Origin: Desulfobacca sp.
GTDB taxonomy: Bacteria; Desulfobacterota; Desulfobaccia; Desulfobaccales; Desulfobaccaceae
Assembly (NCBI GenBank): GCA_020725545.1
Contig: DYEV01000002.1
Coordinates: 1 to 64,000 of the forward strand
DNA length: 64,000 nucleotides
Direction: 5' to 3'
Made by a program: the position numbers and the translations under genes. Positions 37,748-46,928 of this stretch are shown piece by piece. Position 1 is the stretch's first letter, and every line of letters begins with the position of its first letter. The notes under the pieces are model-generated. The model worked only from the letters and a program-made list of their open reading frames with translations. It was not told the DNA's origin and did no database searches.

Positions 37748-39052
37748 TTATTCCTGGCCGGAATGCGGCAGAGGGTAGATTAATCTGCCAGTAGCCTGCT
37801 CCGGCGGGTAAACCACCTGCAAGACACCGTTCTGGATCTGCACGATGACCTGTTGATACTCCAAGGGATCGCCGTACTCGGAAAAACGTAGCCGCCCCAT
37901 GGGTAGGAGGAGGTCGATCCGACGCAACTCCTGAGCAATGGCTGGGCCGGAGAGAGGTTGTCCTTGCTCCACAACCGCGCTGATGGCGGCAAGCATCGCC
38001 TTGGCCGCCGCATAACCGTGCATGGTGGTACTGTTGGGCAGGTGGCCATACCTGGCCTGAAAGGCTTGGACAAAGGCCTCCGAGGCGGCTTCGGTGCCGG
38101 GATAGGTAATGCCGGGATTCCAGGCACACATGCCCAGCAGCCCCTCACTGTTCTGCCGTAGTTCCCGCAGGAATTTTTCATAGGCGACGCCCCAGGGAGC
38201 GACGAAAGCCTGCAGGGGCACTTGTTGTTCCCGCAGTTGCCGGACCAACAGGAGATTGTCCGGGAAAAAGCCACCGGAAATAAGGACTTCGGCCTTGGCT
38301 TCCCGAACTTTCAGGAGCAGCATGGAAAAATCCGGGGTCCCCGGCCGGAACTTTTCAAACACCAAAACCCGGATACCCTGTTGGATCAAGAGGTCTCGCA
38401 CAGAGGCGGCAAATTCCGTGGAACCTGGCGTGGCCGTATACAGGATGGCCACCGTCTGAGGTTTAACCACGTCGCTGAGGAAACGGCTCAGAGGCTGGAC
38501 AATGCCGGCCATAGAGGAAACCCGGAAAAAGAACGGATTTTTTTGGGCTGTCAGAGATTGTTGGAGACTGGCCGCAGCCACATAGGGCGTCTGCTGGCGG
38601 GCGGCCAACGAACTAATGGGCCCCACCAGCGAATCCACATAGCCCCCCAAGAGACCCACCACCTTCTCCCGGTAGAGCAGGTCTTGGGTCTGGTTCAGGG
38701 CTACATCGGGGCGGCTTTGATCGTCTCGGCTGAGCAAGACGAGGGGGCGCCCCCCGATGCCCCCCTGGGCATTGGCTTCCGCCACCGCCGCTTCGATCCC
38801 TTGATGAATCTCCAGACCATGCAGGGCCAGATTGCCGGTCAGGGGGTTGACTTCCCCCAAACGGATGGCTTCACCCGCAGCAAAGGCCAGACCTGTCCAG
38901 ACACAGACCAGGATAAGGGCCAAGAAAAGGGGAACGGAAAAAAAAGCAGAGGGCAAAGAAAAAAAACGCCGCCCGTGGGCCAGGCCGGCACCCTCCCGCT
39001 TATAGGTCGGAAAAATCCGGATTATTAACTCTCTTAGAGGATGCATGCTCAA
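37748..39052 (-). CDS. LivK-type periplasmic binding protein
   Basis: IRLGEVNPLTGNLALHGLEIHQGIEAAVAEANAQGGIGGRPLVLLSRDDQSRPDVALNQTQDLL; N-terminal signal. Confidence 0.88.
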   Translation of the reverse strand: MSMHPLRELIIRIFPTYKREGAGLAHGRRFFSLPSAFFSVPLFLALILVCVWTGLAFAAGEAIRLGEVNPLTGNLALHGLEIHQGIEAAVAEANAQGGIGGRPLVLLSRDDQSRPDVALNQTQDLLYREKVVGLLGGYVDSLVGPISSLAARQQTPYVAAASLQQSLTAQKNPFFFRVSSMAGIVQPLSRFLSDVVKPQTVAILYTATPGSTEFAASVRDLLIQQGIRVLVFEKFRPGTPDFSMLLLKVREAKAEVLISGGFFPDNLLLVRQLREQQVPLQAFVAPWGVAYEKFLRELRQNSEGLLGMCAWNPGITYPGTEAASEAFVQAFQARYGHLPNSTTMHGYAAAKAMLAAISAVVEQGQPLSGPAIAQELRRIDLLLPMGRLRFSEYGDPLEYQQVIVQIQNGVLQVVYPPEQATGRLIYPLPHSGQE

Positions 39053-39359
39053 ACCCTAAAAAGGCCAGCCCACAGCCCACTCCTCGAGAGCGGCCAACTG
39101 ACTGATCTTGATCTTGGGCCAGAGATAATTGTGGTTATTGGTGCAAAAGAGCCTATCCGGCAATGATCATAAACCTTGCGATCAGGCTTAGCAACCCTAT
39201 TTGCGCCCCCGAGCAAGGTTTTTGAGAATTTTTTCTCATTTTCTGCGGCTGTGATCCAGGCGGGACGTCGGCTGGCAGGAGAAATTAGGTCAGGAAATCA
39301 CGAAACTTTATTGTGAGAAGATTCTTGAGATTTCATGTTTTTTATGATAGGCCAAGAGC

Positions 39360-40613
39360 ATGGATAAGATCGTTATTGCCGGTGGCAAACCTTTAAAAGG
39401 CGAGGTCATGATCAGCGGCGCCAAGAATGCCGCCCTGCCCATCTTAGCGGCGACGCTGCTGACGCCGGGTCTCCATGTCCTGACCAATGTGCCCAACCTG
39501 GCCGATATCCGCACTGCCAAAAAACTCCTGGCCAATCTGGGAGTGCAATTTACCGACCTGGCCGACGGCCTACAGGTGGACAGCACCGGGCTGGTCTCCT
39601 GGGAAGCGCCCTATGACCTGGTGAAAACCATGCGGGCGGCGGTGTTGGTGCTTGGCCCCCTGGTGGCCCGTTTAGGCAAGGCCCGAGTGTCATTGCCTGG
39701 CGGCTGTGCCATCGGCGCCCGCCCCATTAACCTCCATCTGAAAGGTTTGGAGGAGATGGGGGTCAGGGTGGCCTTGGCACACGGCTATGTGGAGGCCAGC
39801 GTCAAGCGTCTGGAGGGTGCGGAAATTATCCTTGATTTCCCCACGGTGACCGGCACCGAAAACCTGCTCATGGCGGCGACCTTGGCTCGGGGCCGGACCA
39901 TCATCAGAAATGCGGCCCAGGAACCGGAAGTTTCTGATCTGGCCAAATTTCTCCGGGCCATGGGGGCCCGCATCGAAGGCATCGGCACTGACGTCCTGAT
40001 TATCGACGGCGTCAGAGAGCTGCAGCCGGCCTCCCACCGGATTATGCCAGACCGGATTGAGGCCGGGACATATTTAGCCGCGGCCGCCATCACCAGAGGG
40101 GAGGTCACCATCCGGCAGGCCCCCGTGGAACATCTGACGGCGGTCATTGACAAGTTCCTGGAGACCGGACTGAAGCTGAAAGTAGAAAAGGATACCATCC
40201 ACGTCCGTCCGGGTGGGGCGCTGGTTGGCGTGGATATCAAAACCATGCCGTACCCCGGCTTCCCCACCGATATGCAGGCGCAATTTATGGCGACCATGTC
40301 CCTGGCCCGGGGCGTGAGCATCATCACCGAGACGATCTTTGAAAAGCGCTTCATGCACGTCAGTGAGCTCCGCCGTTTGGGGGCCGATATTGTGGTGTCC
40401 GGCAATCAGGCAGTGGTGCGGGGCACCAAAACCTTGCAGGGCGCGCCGGTCATGGCCACTGATCTGCGGGCCAGCGCCTCCCTGGTCCTGGCCGGCCTGG
40501 GAGCCCAGGGCCAGACAGAAGTACACCGGGTCTATCATCTGGACCGGGGCTATGAGCGCCTGGAGCAGAAACTGTCAGCCTTGGGGGCCAACATCTGGCG
40601 GGAAAAGGCTTAG
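39360..40613 (+). CDS. murA: UDP-N-acetylglucosamine 1-carboxyvinyltransferase
   Basis: [71 protein letters not shown]. Confidence 0.97.
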   Translation: MDKIVIAGGKPLKGEVMISGAKNAALPILAATLLTPGLHVLTNVPNLADIRTAKKLLANLGVQFTDLADGLQVDSTGLVSWEAPYDLVKTMRAAVLVLGPLVARLGKARVSLPGGCAIGARPINLHLKGLEEMGVRVALAHGYVEASVKRLEGAEIILDFPTVTGTENLLMAATLARGRTIIRNAAQEPEVSDLAKFLRAMGARIEGIGTDVLIIDGVRELQPASHRIMPDRIEAGTYLAAAAITRGEVTIRQAPVEHLTAVIDKFLETGLKLKVEKDTIHVRPGGALVGVDIKTMPYPGFPTDMQAQFMATMSLARGVSIITETIFEKRFMHVSELRRLGADIVVSGNQAVVRGTKTLQGAPVMATDLRASASLVLAGLGAQGQTEVHRVYHLDRGYERLEQKLSALGANIWREKA

Positions 40614-40618
40614 CCCCT

Positions 40619-40688
40619 GGTTGCAAAGATTCTTTTCAGGAAAGGGTCCAGGGGGCAGACCCCTCGGCACCCTCCCCGCAGTCCCAAC
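40619..40688 (+). repeat. Dispersed intergenic repeat, copy D
   Basis: ggttgcaaagattcttttcaggaaagggtccaggggg...ctccccgcagtcccaac, 5 nt after the murA stop codon. Confidence 0.45.
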
Positions 40689-40726
40689 TATTTTCCCCAC
40701 CTGCAGAAAATCAGGAGTAAGGCGGC

Positions 40727-41434
40727 TCAGATTTCGGCCAGCACATCCTCTGCAGTCCGCCCCGGCCCGGCTTGGGCCTCGGCCGGCATTAATTCCGTGA
40801 AATAATGGAGGACAGGGAAGCGGCGGGAGGTCTCGGCCGGGGCTTGTGAGCTGGAAATGCCTTTGAAAAAGAGATAGCGGATACCGTAGTCCCGGGCAGC
40901 CTGCAGAACCTCCCGATTATCGTCGACCAACAAAGTCCGCTGCGGCGCAAAACCGAGGCGCGCCTCCAGCGCCTCCCAAAACTGCCGGTGCTCCTTGGGA
41001 GCGCCCAGATCAAAAGAGGAGATCACCTGATCGAAATAGCCTAACAGGCCGACTTGATTCATCTTCAGGTCCAGGGTCTTGTAGTGCGCATTCGTCACCA
41101 GGATGACCTTTTTCCGCAGGCCACGAACATACCGCAAGAACAGCTCACTGTCCGGGTGGACCTCGATGAGGTGGCGAATCCCTTCTTTTAGAGCCGGGAT
41201 GTCCAGATCTAATTCCCGGGACCAGAAGTCAATATCCGTCCAGTTTAAGGTGCCCTCCTCCCGTTGGTAGCGGGCAAACACCTCTTGTCGGGCCGCCTCC
41301 AGTTCCAAGTTATGTCGGCGGGCATATTCCTGGGGGACCAGGGTTTCCCAGAAATAATCATCAAAATGTTTATCCAACAGGGTGCCATCCATATCCAGCA
41401 TCACCCAATCGATTTCGTCCCAAGGAAAAAACAT
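40727..41434 (-). CDS. HAD-family hydrolase, GMP/IMP nucleotidase (YrfG)-like
   Basis: IDWVMLDMDGTLLDKHFDDYFWETLVPQEYARRH..LVTNAHYKTLDLKM..LLVDDNREVLQAARDYGIRYL. Start chosen at MFFPWDEIDW. Confidence 0.85.
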   Translation of the reverse strand: MFFPWDEIDWVMLDMDGTLLDKHFDDYFWETLVPQEYARRHNLELEAARQEVFARYQREEGTLNWTDIDFWSRELDLDIPALKEGIRHLIEVHPDSELFLRYVRGLRKKVILVTNAHYKTLDLKMNQVGLLGYFDQVISSFDLGAPKEHRQFWEALEARLGFAPQRTLLVDDNREVLQAARDYGIRYLFFKGISSSQAPAETSRRFPVLHYFTELMPAEAQAGPGRTAEDVLAEI

Positions 41435-41619
41435 CGACTTGATACCTCCAAAGCTTGCCCCCACCAGGGGGCCATCTCTACGGCAACAGTGTAGCAGAGC
41501 TGACCGGCCGGCGCCAGACATATTCCGCAGCAGCAGAAAAAGGGTTTTCGGGGACGGACCCAAAAGGGTTGGGGAGGCGGAGCAGACCGGCCCGTTGGGG
41601 CCTAAGCGGCCGGAGAAAA

Positions 41620-42513
41620 TTATTCAGCCGAGGGCGATGGGGAACCAGGCACAGCAATCTCCAGTCCCTGCCGACGGGCATAGACTTGAGTGAATTCCGC
41701 GCCCACGAAGATAATCTGAGCCGAATAAAACACCCATAAGAGGATGACCACCAAGGACCCGGCCGCGCCGTAGGCCGAGGCCAGGGTCTGGCGGTTTAAA
41801 TACAGTCCTAGAAAGAGGTTGCCGATGCTGAAAAGCAGGGCGCTGACCAAACCGCCCCGGGCGGCGAAACCCCAAGGGACCGGGGCCGACGGCAGGACTT
41901 TATAAAAGGCGGTAAAGAGCGCAGTAAGGAAGGCCAGGTTAAAAAGGTGCTCAATGAGACTGATCACCAGACTGGGCATGACCCAAAAATTGTCAACGCG
42001 CGTATAAAAAGCGGCCAGGAGGGATCTCAGGATGATGGAGACTAAAATGAGCAGCCCGACCAGGAGGACCGCCAGAAGGGATTTACCCCGGTCACGGACC
42101 AGGCCCCACACCCCTGTGGCCCCGCTGTGAATACCCCACATCTGATCCAGGGCGTTGCGCAGCATCAGGAAGACGGTGGTGGAACCGAAGAGGATCAACC
42201 CGATGGCGATAATGGTGGCCAACACCCCGGAGCCCGGTTTGTAGGTGTTTTGAATGACGGTCATCAGGTTCTGGGCATGCTCCATCCCGACGTATTCGCC
42301 CAGACGGAGCACGATATCGGCTTGTACGGTCTCCCGACCCAGGAAATAACCGACCACCACGGTTATGAGGATCAAGAGGGGGGCCATAGAAAAGAGGGTA
42401 TAAAAAGCCAGGGCCGCGCCCAGAACCGGGACGTTGTCTGAACTCCAGGCCGTCGCGGTATCCCGGAGCAACTGCCAGATCAAACGACCGGCGGCGAAAA
42501 GTTTGGTAAACAC
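41620..42513 (-). CDS. YihY/BrkB-family (formerly RNase BN) membrane protein
   Basis: DNVPVLGAALAFYTLFSMAPLLILITVVVGYFLG; SLVVILLWVFYSAQIIFVGAEFTQVYA. Confidence 0.92.
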   Translation of the reverse strand: MFTKLFAAGRLIWQLLRDTATAWSSDNVPVLGAALAFYTLFSMAPLLILITVVVGYFLGRETVQADIVLRLGEYVGMEHAQNLMTVIQNTYKPGSGVLATIIAIGLILFGSTTVFLMLRNALDQMWGIHSGATGVWGLVRDRGKSLLAVLLVGLLILVSIILRSLLAAFYTRVDNFWVMPSLVISLIEHLFNLAFLTALFTAFYKVLPSAPVPWGFAARGGLVSALLFSIGNLFLGLYLNRQTLASAYGAAGSLVVILLWVFYSAQIIFVGAEFTQVYARRQGLEIAVPGSPSPSAE

Positions 42514-42626
42514 ATTTTTTTGCTGAACTTGAAGTATACCTTATCCTTCGGTATCGATGTCATTGCAGGTAAAGGGTATATCTCTGCCCTGGTAACGGTA
42601 GGGAGATGGCAGGAGATTGAGTCCCA

Positions 42627-44099
42627 TCAGGCTTTCACCCGCCAAGTGGTGCCTTGGGGGGTGTCTTCCAGGAGAATACCGGCCTCGGCCAACTGCTGGC
42701 GGATGGCGTCGGCTTTGGCGAAATCCTTGGCTTGGCGGGCCACACGGCGTTCCTCAATCAATTTTTCGATATCGTCCGGCGCCAGGGGCAAGGCCTCGCT
42801 CTTTTGCCGCAGCCGCCGCAGCATATCCTCGGGGTCTTGCTGCAGCAGATTGAGAATGCTGCCCAAGCCGGTCAGCTCGCGGCGCAGCCAGGCTAAAAAT
42901 GCCTTGGCCGCCGCATCCGCAGGGTTGTTTTCCAGCGAGCGGTTGATCAACCGCACCGCCTCGAAGATGTGACCCAAAGCCAGGGCGGTATTAAAATCAT
43001 CGTCCATGGCCTCCTGGAAGCGCAGCCGCAGGGTGCGCAGACGTTCGTGTGCATCACGGTTCAGCCCCGGCAGGGGATCATTAGGAGGAGCTGCCGCGGG
43101 AGGAGAGGCGTCAGCCACGGCCTGATCTAGGCGGGCCAGAGAGGCATACAGCCGTTCCACGGCATTTTGGGCTTCGGCCAGGGCCTGGTCGGAAAAATCC
43201 AGGGGACTGCGATAGTGGTTCTGGATAAGGAAAAAGCGCACCACCTCAGGCTGAAATTTGGCCAGGACCTCCTGAATCGTGAAAAAATTGCCCAAAGACT
43301 TGGACATCTTTTCCTGATTGATGGTGACCATGCCGTTGTGCAGCCAGTAGCGGGCCAGGGGTTGGCCGTTGGCTGCCTCGGATTGGGCAATCTCATTTTC
43401 GTGATGCGGAAAGATAAGATCGGCACCGCCGCCGTGAATATCAAAGGTCGCACCCAAAAAGTGTTGGCTCATGGCCGAACACTCGATGTGCCAACCCGGC
43501 CGGCCCGGCCCCCAGGGACTATCCCATGAGGGTTCCCCCGGCTTGCTGGCCTTCCAGAGGACAAAGTCGAAGGGGTTGTCTTTTTGGATATTGATATCGA
43601 CGCGGGCACCGGCCAACATATCGTCCAGGCTGCGGCCGGATAGCTTGCCATAGCCGGGGAACTTGGCCACCGCAAAATAGACATCGCCGTCCCGGTGATA
43701 GGCGAAGCCTTTCTCTTCTAATATCTTGATCATATTGATGATATCGGCGATATGTTCCGTGGCCCGTGGTTCGATATCCGCAGGACCGACCCCCAACGCT
43801 GCCATATCCCGCTGAAACGCTGAAATGTAGGTTTCGGCTATGGTCTGCCAGGAGAGATTCTCCTGCTGGGCCCGCCGGATAATTTTGTCGTCGATATCGG
43901 TGAAATTCCGCACCCAGGTGACCTGATACCCTTGAAACCGCAGATACCGGACCATGACGTCGAAGACCACGGCAGATCGGGCATGGCCGATGTGACAATC
44001 ATCGTAAACGGTGACGCCGCAGGCATAAATCGTCACGACCCCGGGTTTCAAAGGGATAAATTCTTCTTTGCGTTTCGTTAAGGTGTTGTAGACCAACAC
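42627..44099 (-). CDS. cysS: Cysteinyl-tRNA synthetase
   Basis: VTIYACGVTVYDDCHIGHARSAVVFDVMVRYLRFQGYQVTWVRNFTDIDDKII; EKMSKSLGNF. Confidence 0.98.
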   Translation of the reverse strand: MLVYNTLTKRKEEFIPLKPGVVTIYACGVTVYDDCHIGHARSAVVFDVMVRYLRFQGYQVTWVRNFTDIDDKIIRRAQQENLSWQTIAETYISAFQRDMAALGVGPADIEPRATEHIADIINMIKILEEKGFAYHRDGDVYFAVAKFPGYGKLSGRSLDDMLAGARVDINIQKDNPFDFVLWKASKPGEPSWDSPWGPGRPGWHIECSAMSQHFLGATFDIHGGGADLIFPHHENEIAQSEAANGQPLARYWLHNGMVTINQEKMSKSLGNFFTIQEVLAKFQPEVVRFFLIQNHYRSPLDFSDQALAEAQNAVERLYASLARLDQAVADASPPAAAPPNDPLPGLNRDAHERLRTLRLRFQEAMDDDFNTALALGHIFEAVRLINRSLENNPADAAAKAFLAWLRRELTGLGSILNLLQQDPEDMLRRLRQKSEALPLAPDDIEKLIEERRVARQAKDFAKADAIRQQLAEAGILLEDTPQGTTWRVKA

Positions 44100-44214
44100 A
44101 AATAGTTACTCCCAGGTGCTGAGCAAAAAAGAGGCGGCAACGCCGCCCCTGAGGCGACCGGTTGCCCGAGCCGCAATTGGGGTTAGGTTTGGTTCTTGCT
44201 AAAGCACAGCGGCT

Positions 44215-44700
44215 TTACTTCTTTTTCTTAGTGGTGGTTTTGCTTTTTTTGGCTTTTTTGGGCTCAGCTTTACTTGCCGCCGTGTCCTTGCTCCGCGTGG
44301 TCGGGTGGGTGAGGGCCACGGGTTCACCGGCATACCGGCGGATATACGGCCGCCGCACCCGCCCGGTGGGAGCTGCTCCTTCGGCGGGGGCTGCCTTCGT
44401 CAGGGTGGGGGGATGGGTGGCCGACACCGGTTGGCCGGCATAGCGGCGAATATAGGGGCGGCGGACCCGACCTGAGGGTATTGATACCGCCTCCGCCGGC
44501 ACGGCTTCCGGCACGCCGGCAGATTCCAGAACCGGGATCGCCGCGATGGTGGGCTGGGCCACCGGTGGTCCTGGCTGCCCGATGCTATACAGGCGCTGGT
44601 CTTTGGGCAAATGACGAAGATCAGCTTGACAATATTGGCATTTTTGGGCACTTAGATCTACCTTTGCCTGACATTGCGGACAGACCAATACCAGCCCCAT
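44215..44700 (-). CDS. Zinc-ribbon protein with duplicated basic GRVRRPYIRRYAG motif and Lys-rich tail
   Basis: CPQC..CQYC N-terminal ribbon; two copies of GRVRRPYIRRYAG(Q/E)PV..THP; KKAKKSKTTTKKKK tail. Confidence 0.7.
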   Translation of the reverse strand: MGLVLVCPQCQAKVDLSAQKCQYCQADLRHLPKDQRLYSIGQPGPPVAQPTIAAIPVLESAGVPEAVPAEAVSIPSGRVRRPYIRRYAGQPVSATHPPTLTKAAPAEGAAPTGRVRRPYIRRYAGEPVALTHPTTRSKDTAASKAEPKKAKKSKTTTKKKK

Positions 44701-45278
44701 GAGAATTCTCCTTTAAATCAGTTTCGTTAAATCTAGTTGTATAACAAAGAAAACGGCATTGTTCAAGTCTTTTTTGGGAATAATTTCACTATCACTAGCC
44801 TCGTTCCAGCACACTGCGCCTGCGACTCCCACGCCGCCATTTTCTGGACCGGCCCTGAGGCCGGCGCATCCCCTGGTTGGCAGCAGTGGCTCCGGATAAG
44901 GTCTTTGGGAAGGAGATCAAAAGGAGGTCAATCGGTCTGCGGGCTGGTCCAATGAGCTTGGGCCAACGCTTTGGCAGCCAGGCCATGACAGGTCCACCCT
45001 TGCGCCGAGTCCGTACGCCAGTTTTTCTCAAAATGACAGAAGACCCCGAGGCTCATCTGTGGTCTTCTCAAATTGAGAAGATATGGCTGGCGCATGCTGC
45101 CCGATGGAGTTGGCGCCTTTTATAGTATGAGGTATATCAATTAGTTAGAAGCGCAGCGGTCTGATCGGCCTTGGCAAGGGTCTTGCATTCTTGGAGAAGC
45201 GACCCGATGGCTTCGTGTGTCTGGTTGGCGGGTCGCCAGATAAATTTTTCGTCAAACAAGGGAGGTCATCTAACTGCC

Positions 45279-46661
45279 ATGCGAACCGCTACTTCAACCC
45301 TGTTCCTGCGCCCCATGGGCTCTGCCCAGGCCAAACCGCAGGGTGTAGCTCTCAAAAAGATGCAATGGGTGGATTTAATCCTCAAAATTCTGGTACCGGC
45401 GCTCCTGCTGGTCTTTTTTGTGGTTTCCCTGAAATGGGGGTCCCTGGACGGCTACCTGCAATTGCTGAGCAGCCAGAGTTATGTCTCCTTAATTCCGGCC
45501 GTGGGCGCCATCTATACGCTTTTGTTATTGGTCTTTCAAATAGTGCGCACCATTCTGTGGTGTCGCTACAAACCTTATCCTTTGGCAGCCGGGGAGCTCC
45601 CCACGGTCACCGTCATTATTCCAGCCTATAATGAAGGGGCCATGGTGGAAAAGGCCATTTATGCGGTCGCGGCCTCGGATTACCCCCGGGAAAAGTTGGA
45701 AATTATCTGCATCGACGATGGTTCCAAGGATGACACCTGGACCTATATCAGCCGGGCGCAACGACGCTATCCGGATCTGATCCGGGCTGTGCAATTTCCT
45801 CAGAATCGGGGGAAAAAGGCCGGTCTCTACGCCGGGTTCACCCAAGGCCGGGGTGAAATCTTTGTCACCATCGATTCCGATTCGGTTATCAGCAAGGATA
45901 CCCTGCGGCAGATCGTGGCCCCCATGCTGCATGACCCCAAAATCGGCGCGGTGGCCGGCAACGTCAAGGTTTACAACCGCCACCAGAGCCTCCTGGGCAA
46001 AATGTTGGCAGTCCGTTTTGTGCTCTCCTTTGACTTTCTGCGGGCCTCCCAATCCCTGTATGGTGCGGTGACCTGCACCCCCGGGGCTTTGTCTGCCTAC
46101 CGGCGGGAGGCGGTCCTGCCCCATGTGGATGCCTGGCTCAATCAGACCTTTCTGGGTTCTCCCTGCCATCATTCCGAGGACCGGGCTTTGACCAACTTCG
46201 TCTTGCGCAGCGGCTACTACAGCGTCTATCAACGCAGCGCCGTTGTCCATACCCTGGTGCCGGAGACCTATAAAGGCCTGTGCAAAATGTACCTCCGTTG
46301 GGAGCGGGGCAATGTCCGGGAATCTTTCGTGCAATTGGGTTACCTCTTTACCAACTACCGGGAGAAACATCGGCTGCTGCCCATCGTCGATTTCTTCATG
46401 ACTCAGATCGAATTTCCGCTGACCTACCTCTTCCTGGGGCTGCTGCTGAGTTCCATTATTGTCTACCCCGTGGTCTTTATCAAGTTCATGGCGGCCTTGG
46501 GGGTTATCTCAGCCATTTACATGACATATTATGTGGTCTTGGAGCGAGATCTGGACTTTATCTATGGGGTCATCTACAGCTACTACGCCTTCTTCCTGCT
46601 CCAGTGGATTTATCCTTACGCCTTCCTGACGGTGCGCAACCGCCACTGGCTGACCCGGTAA
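45279..46661 (+). CDS. Membrane GT2 family glycosyltransferase (NodC/hyaluronan-synthase-like)
   Basis: VTVIIPAYNEGAMVEKAIYAVAASDYPREKLEIICIDDGSKDDTW..VTIDSDSVISKDTL..SEDRALTNFVLRSGY..RWERGNVRE; C-terminal TM segments. Start chosen at MRTATS. Confidence 0.9.
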   Translation: MRTATSTLFLRPMGSAQAKPQGVALKKMQWVDLILKILVPALLLVFFVVSLKWGSLDGYLQLLSSQSYVSLIPAVGAIYTLLLLVFQIVRTILWCRYKPYPLAAGELPTVTVIIPAYNEGAMVEKAIYAVAASDYPREKLEIICIDDGSKDDTWTYISRAQRRYPDLIRAVQFPQNRGKKAGLYAGFTQGRGEIFVTIDSDSVISKDTLRQIVAPMLHDPKIGAVAGNVKVYNRHQSLLGKMLAVRFVLSFDFLRASQSLYGAVTCTPGALSAYRREAVLPHVDAWLNQTFLGSPCHHSEDRALTNFVLRSGYYSVYQRSAVVHTLVPETYKGLCKMYLRWERGNVRESFVQLGYLFTNYREKHRLLPIVDFFMTQIEFPLTYLFLGLLLSSIIVYPVVFIKFMAALGVISAIYMTYYVVLERDLDFIYGVIYSYYAFFLLQWIYPYAFLTVRNRHWLTR

Positions 46662-46664
46662 CAG

Positions 46665-46741
46665 CTTGTTGAAGAAAGTTCTGATACGGGAGGGGGCCAG
46701 GGAACAACGGCCCCTGCCCCTGCCGATCCCCCCATCCCAAC
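46665..46741 (+). repeat. Dispersed intergenic repeat, copy C
   Basis: cttgttgaagaaagttctgatacgggagggggccagg...ccccccatcccaac, directly after the GT2 stop codon. Confidence 0.5.
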
Positions 46742-46928
46742 CAGCCCTTGGCCTTCTGCCTGCGTCACCAGGTTAGAAAAACCGATTTCCTTCTGCAGAG
46801 CATCAGATTTTCTTCATATTGCCCCACCCGGGACAGAGGACCCCTCCTGCTCAGGTGGGGTTTGGAGTTATTTCCTCCTGAAACACGGTCTCGGGGGGAT
46901 AGGACGGCGATGATTGCGGACCAAGGCC

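Noticed and set aside
46822-46860. Inverted repeat CCCCACC ... GGTGGGG between GT2 and hdrA
   Set aside because: Probably an ordinary terminator-like hairpin between convergent genes; the U-tract is weak, so not listed as a confident terminator.
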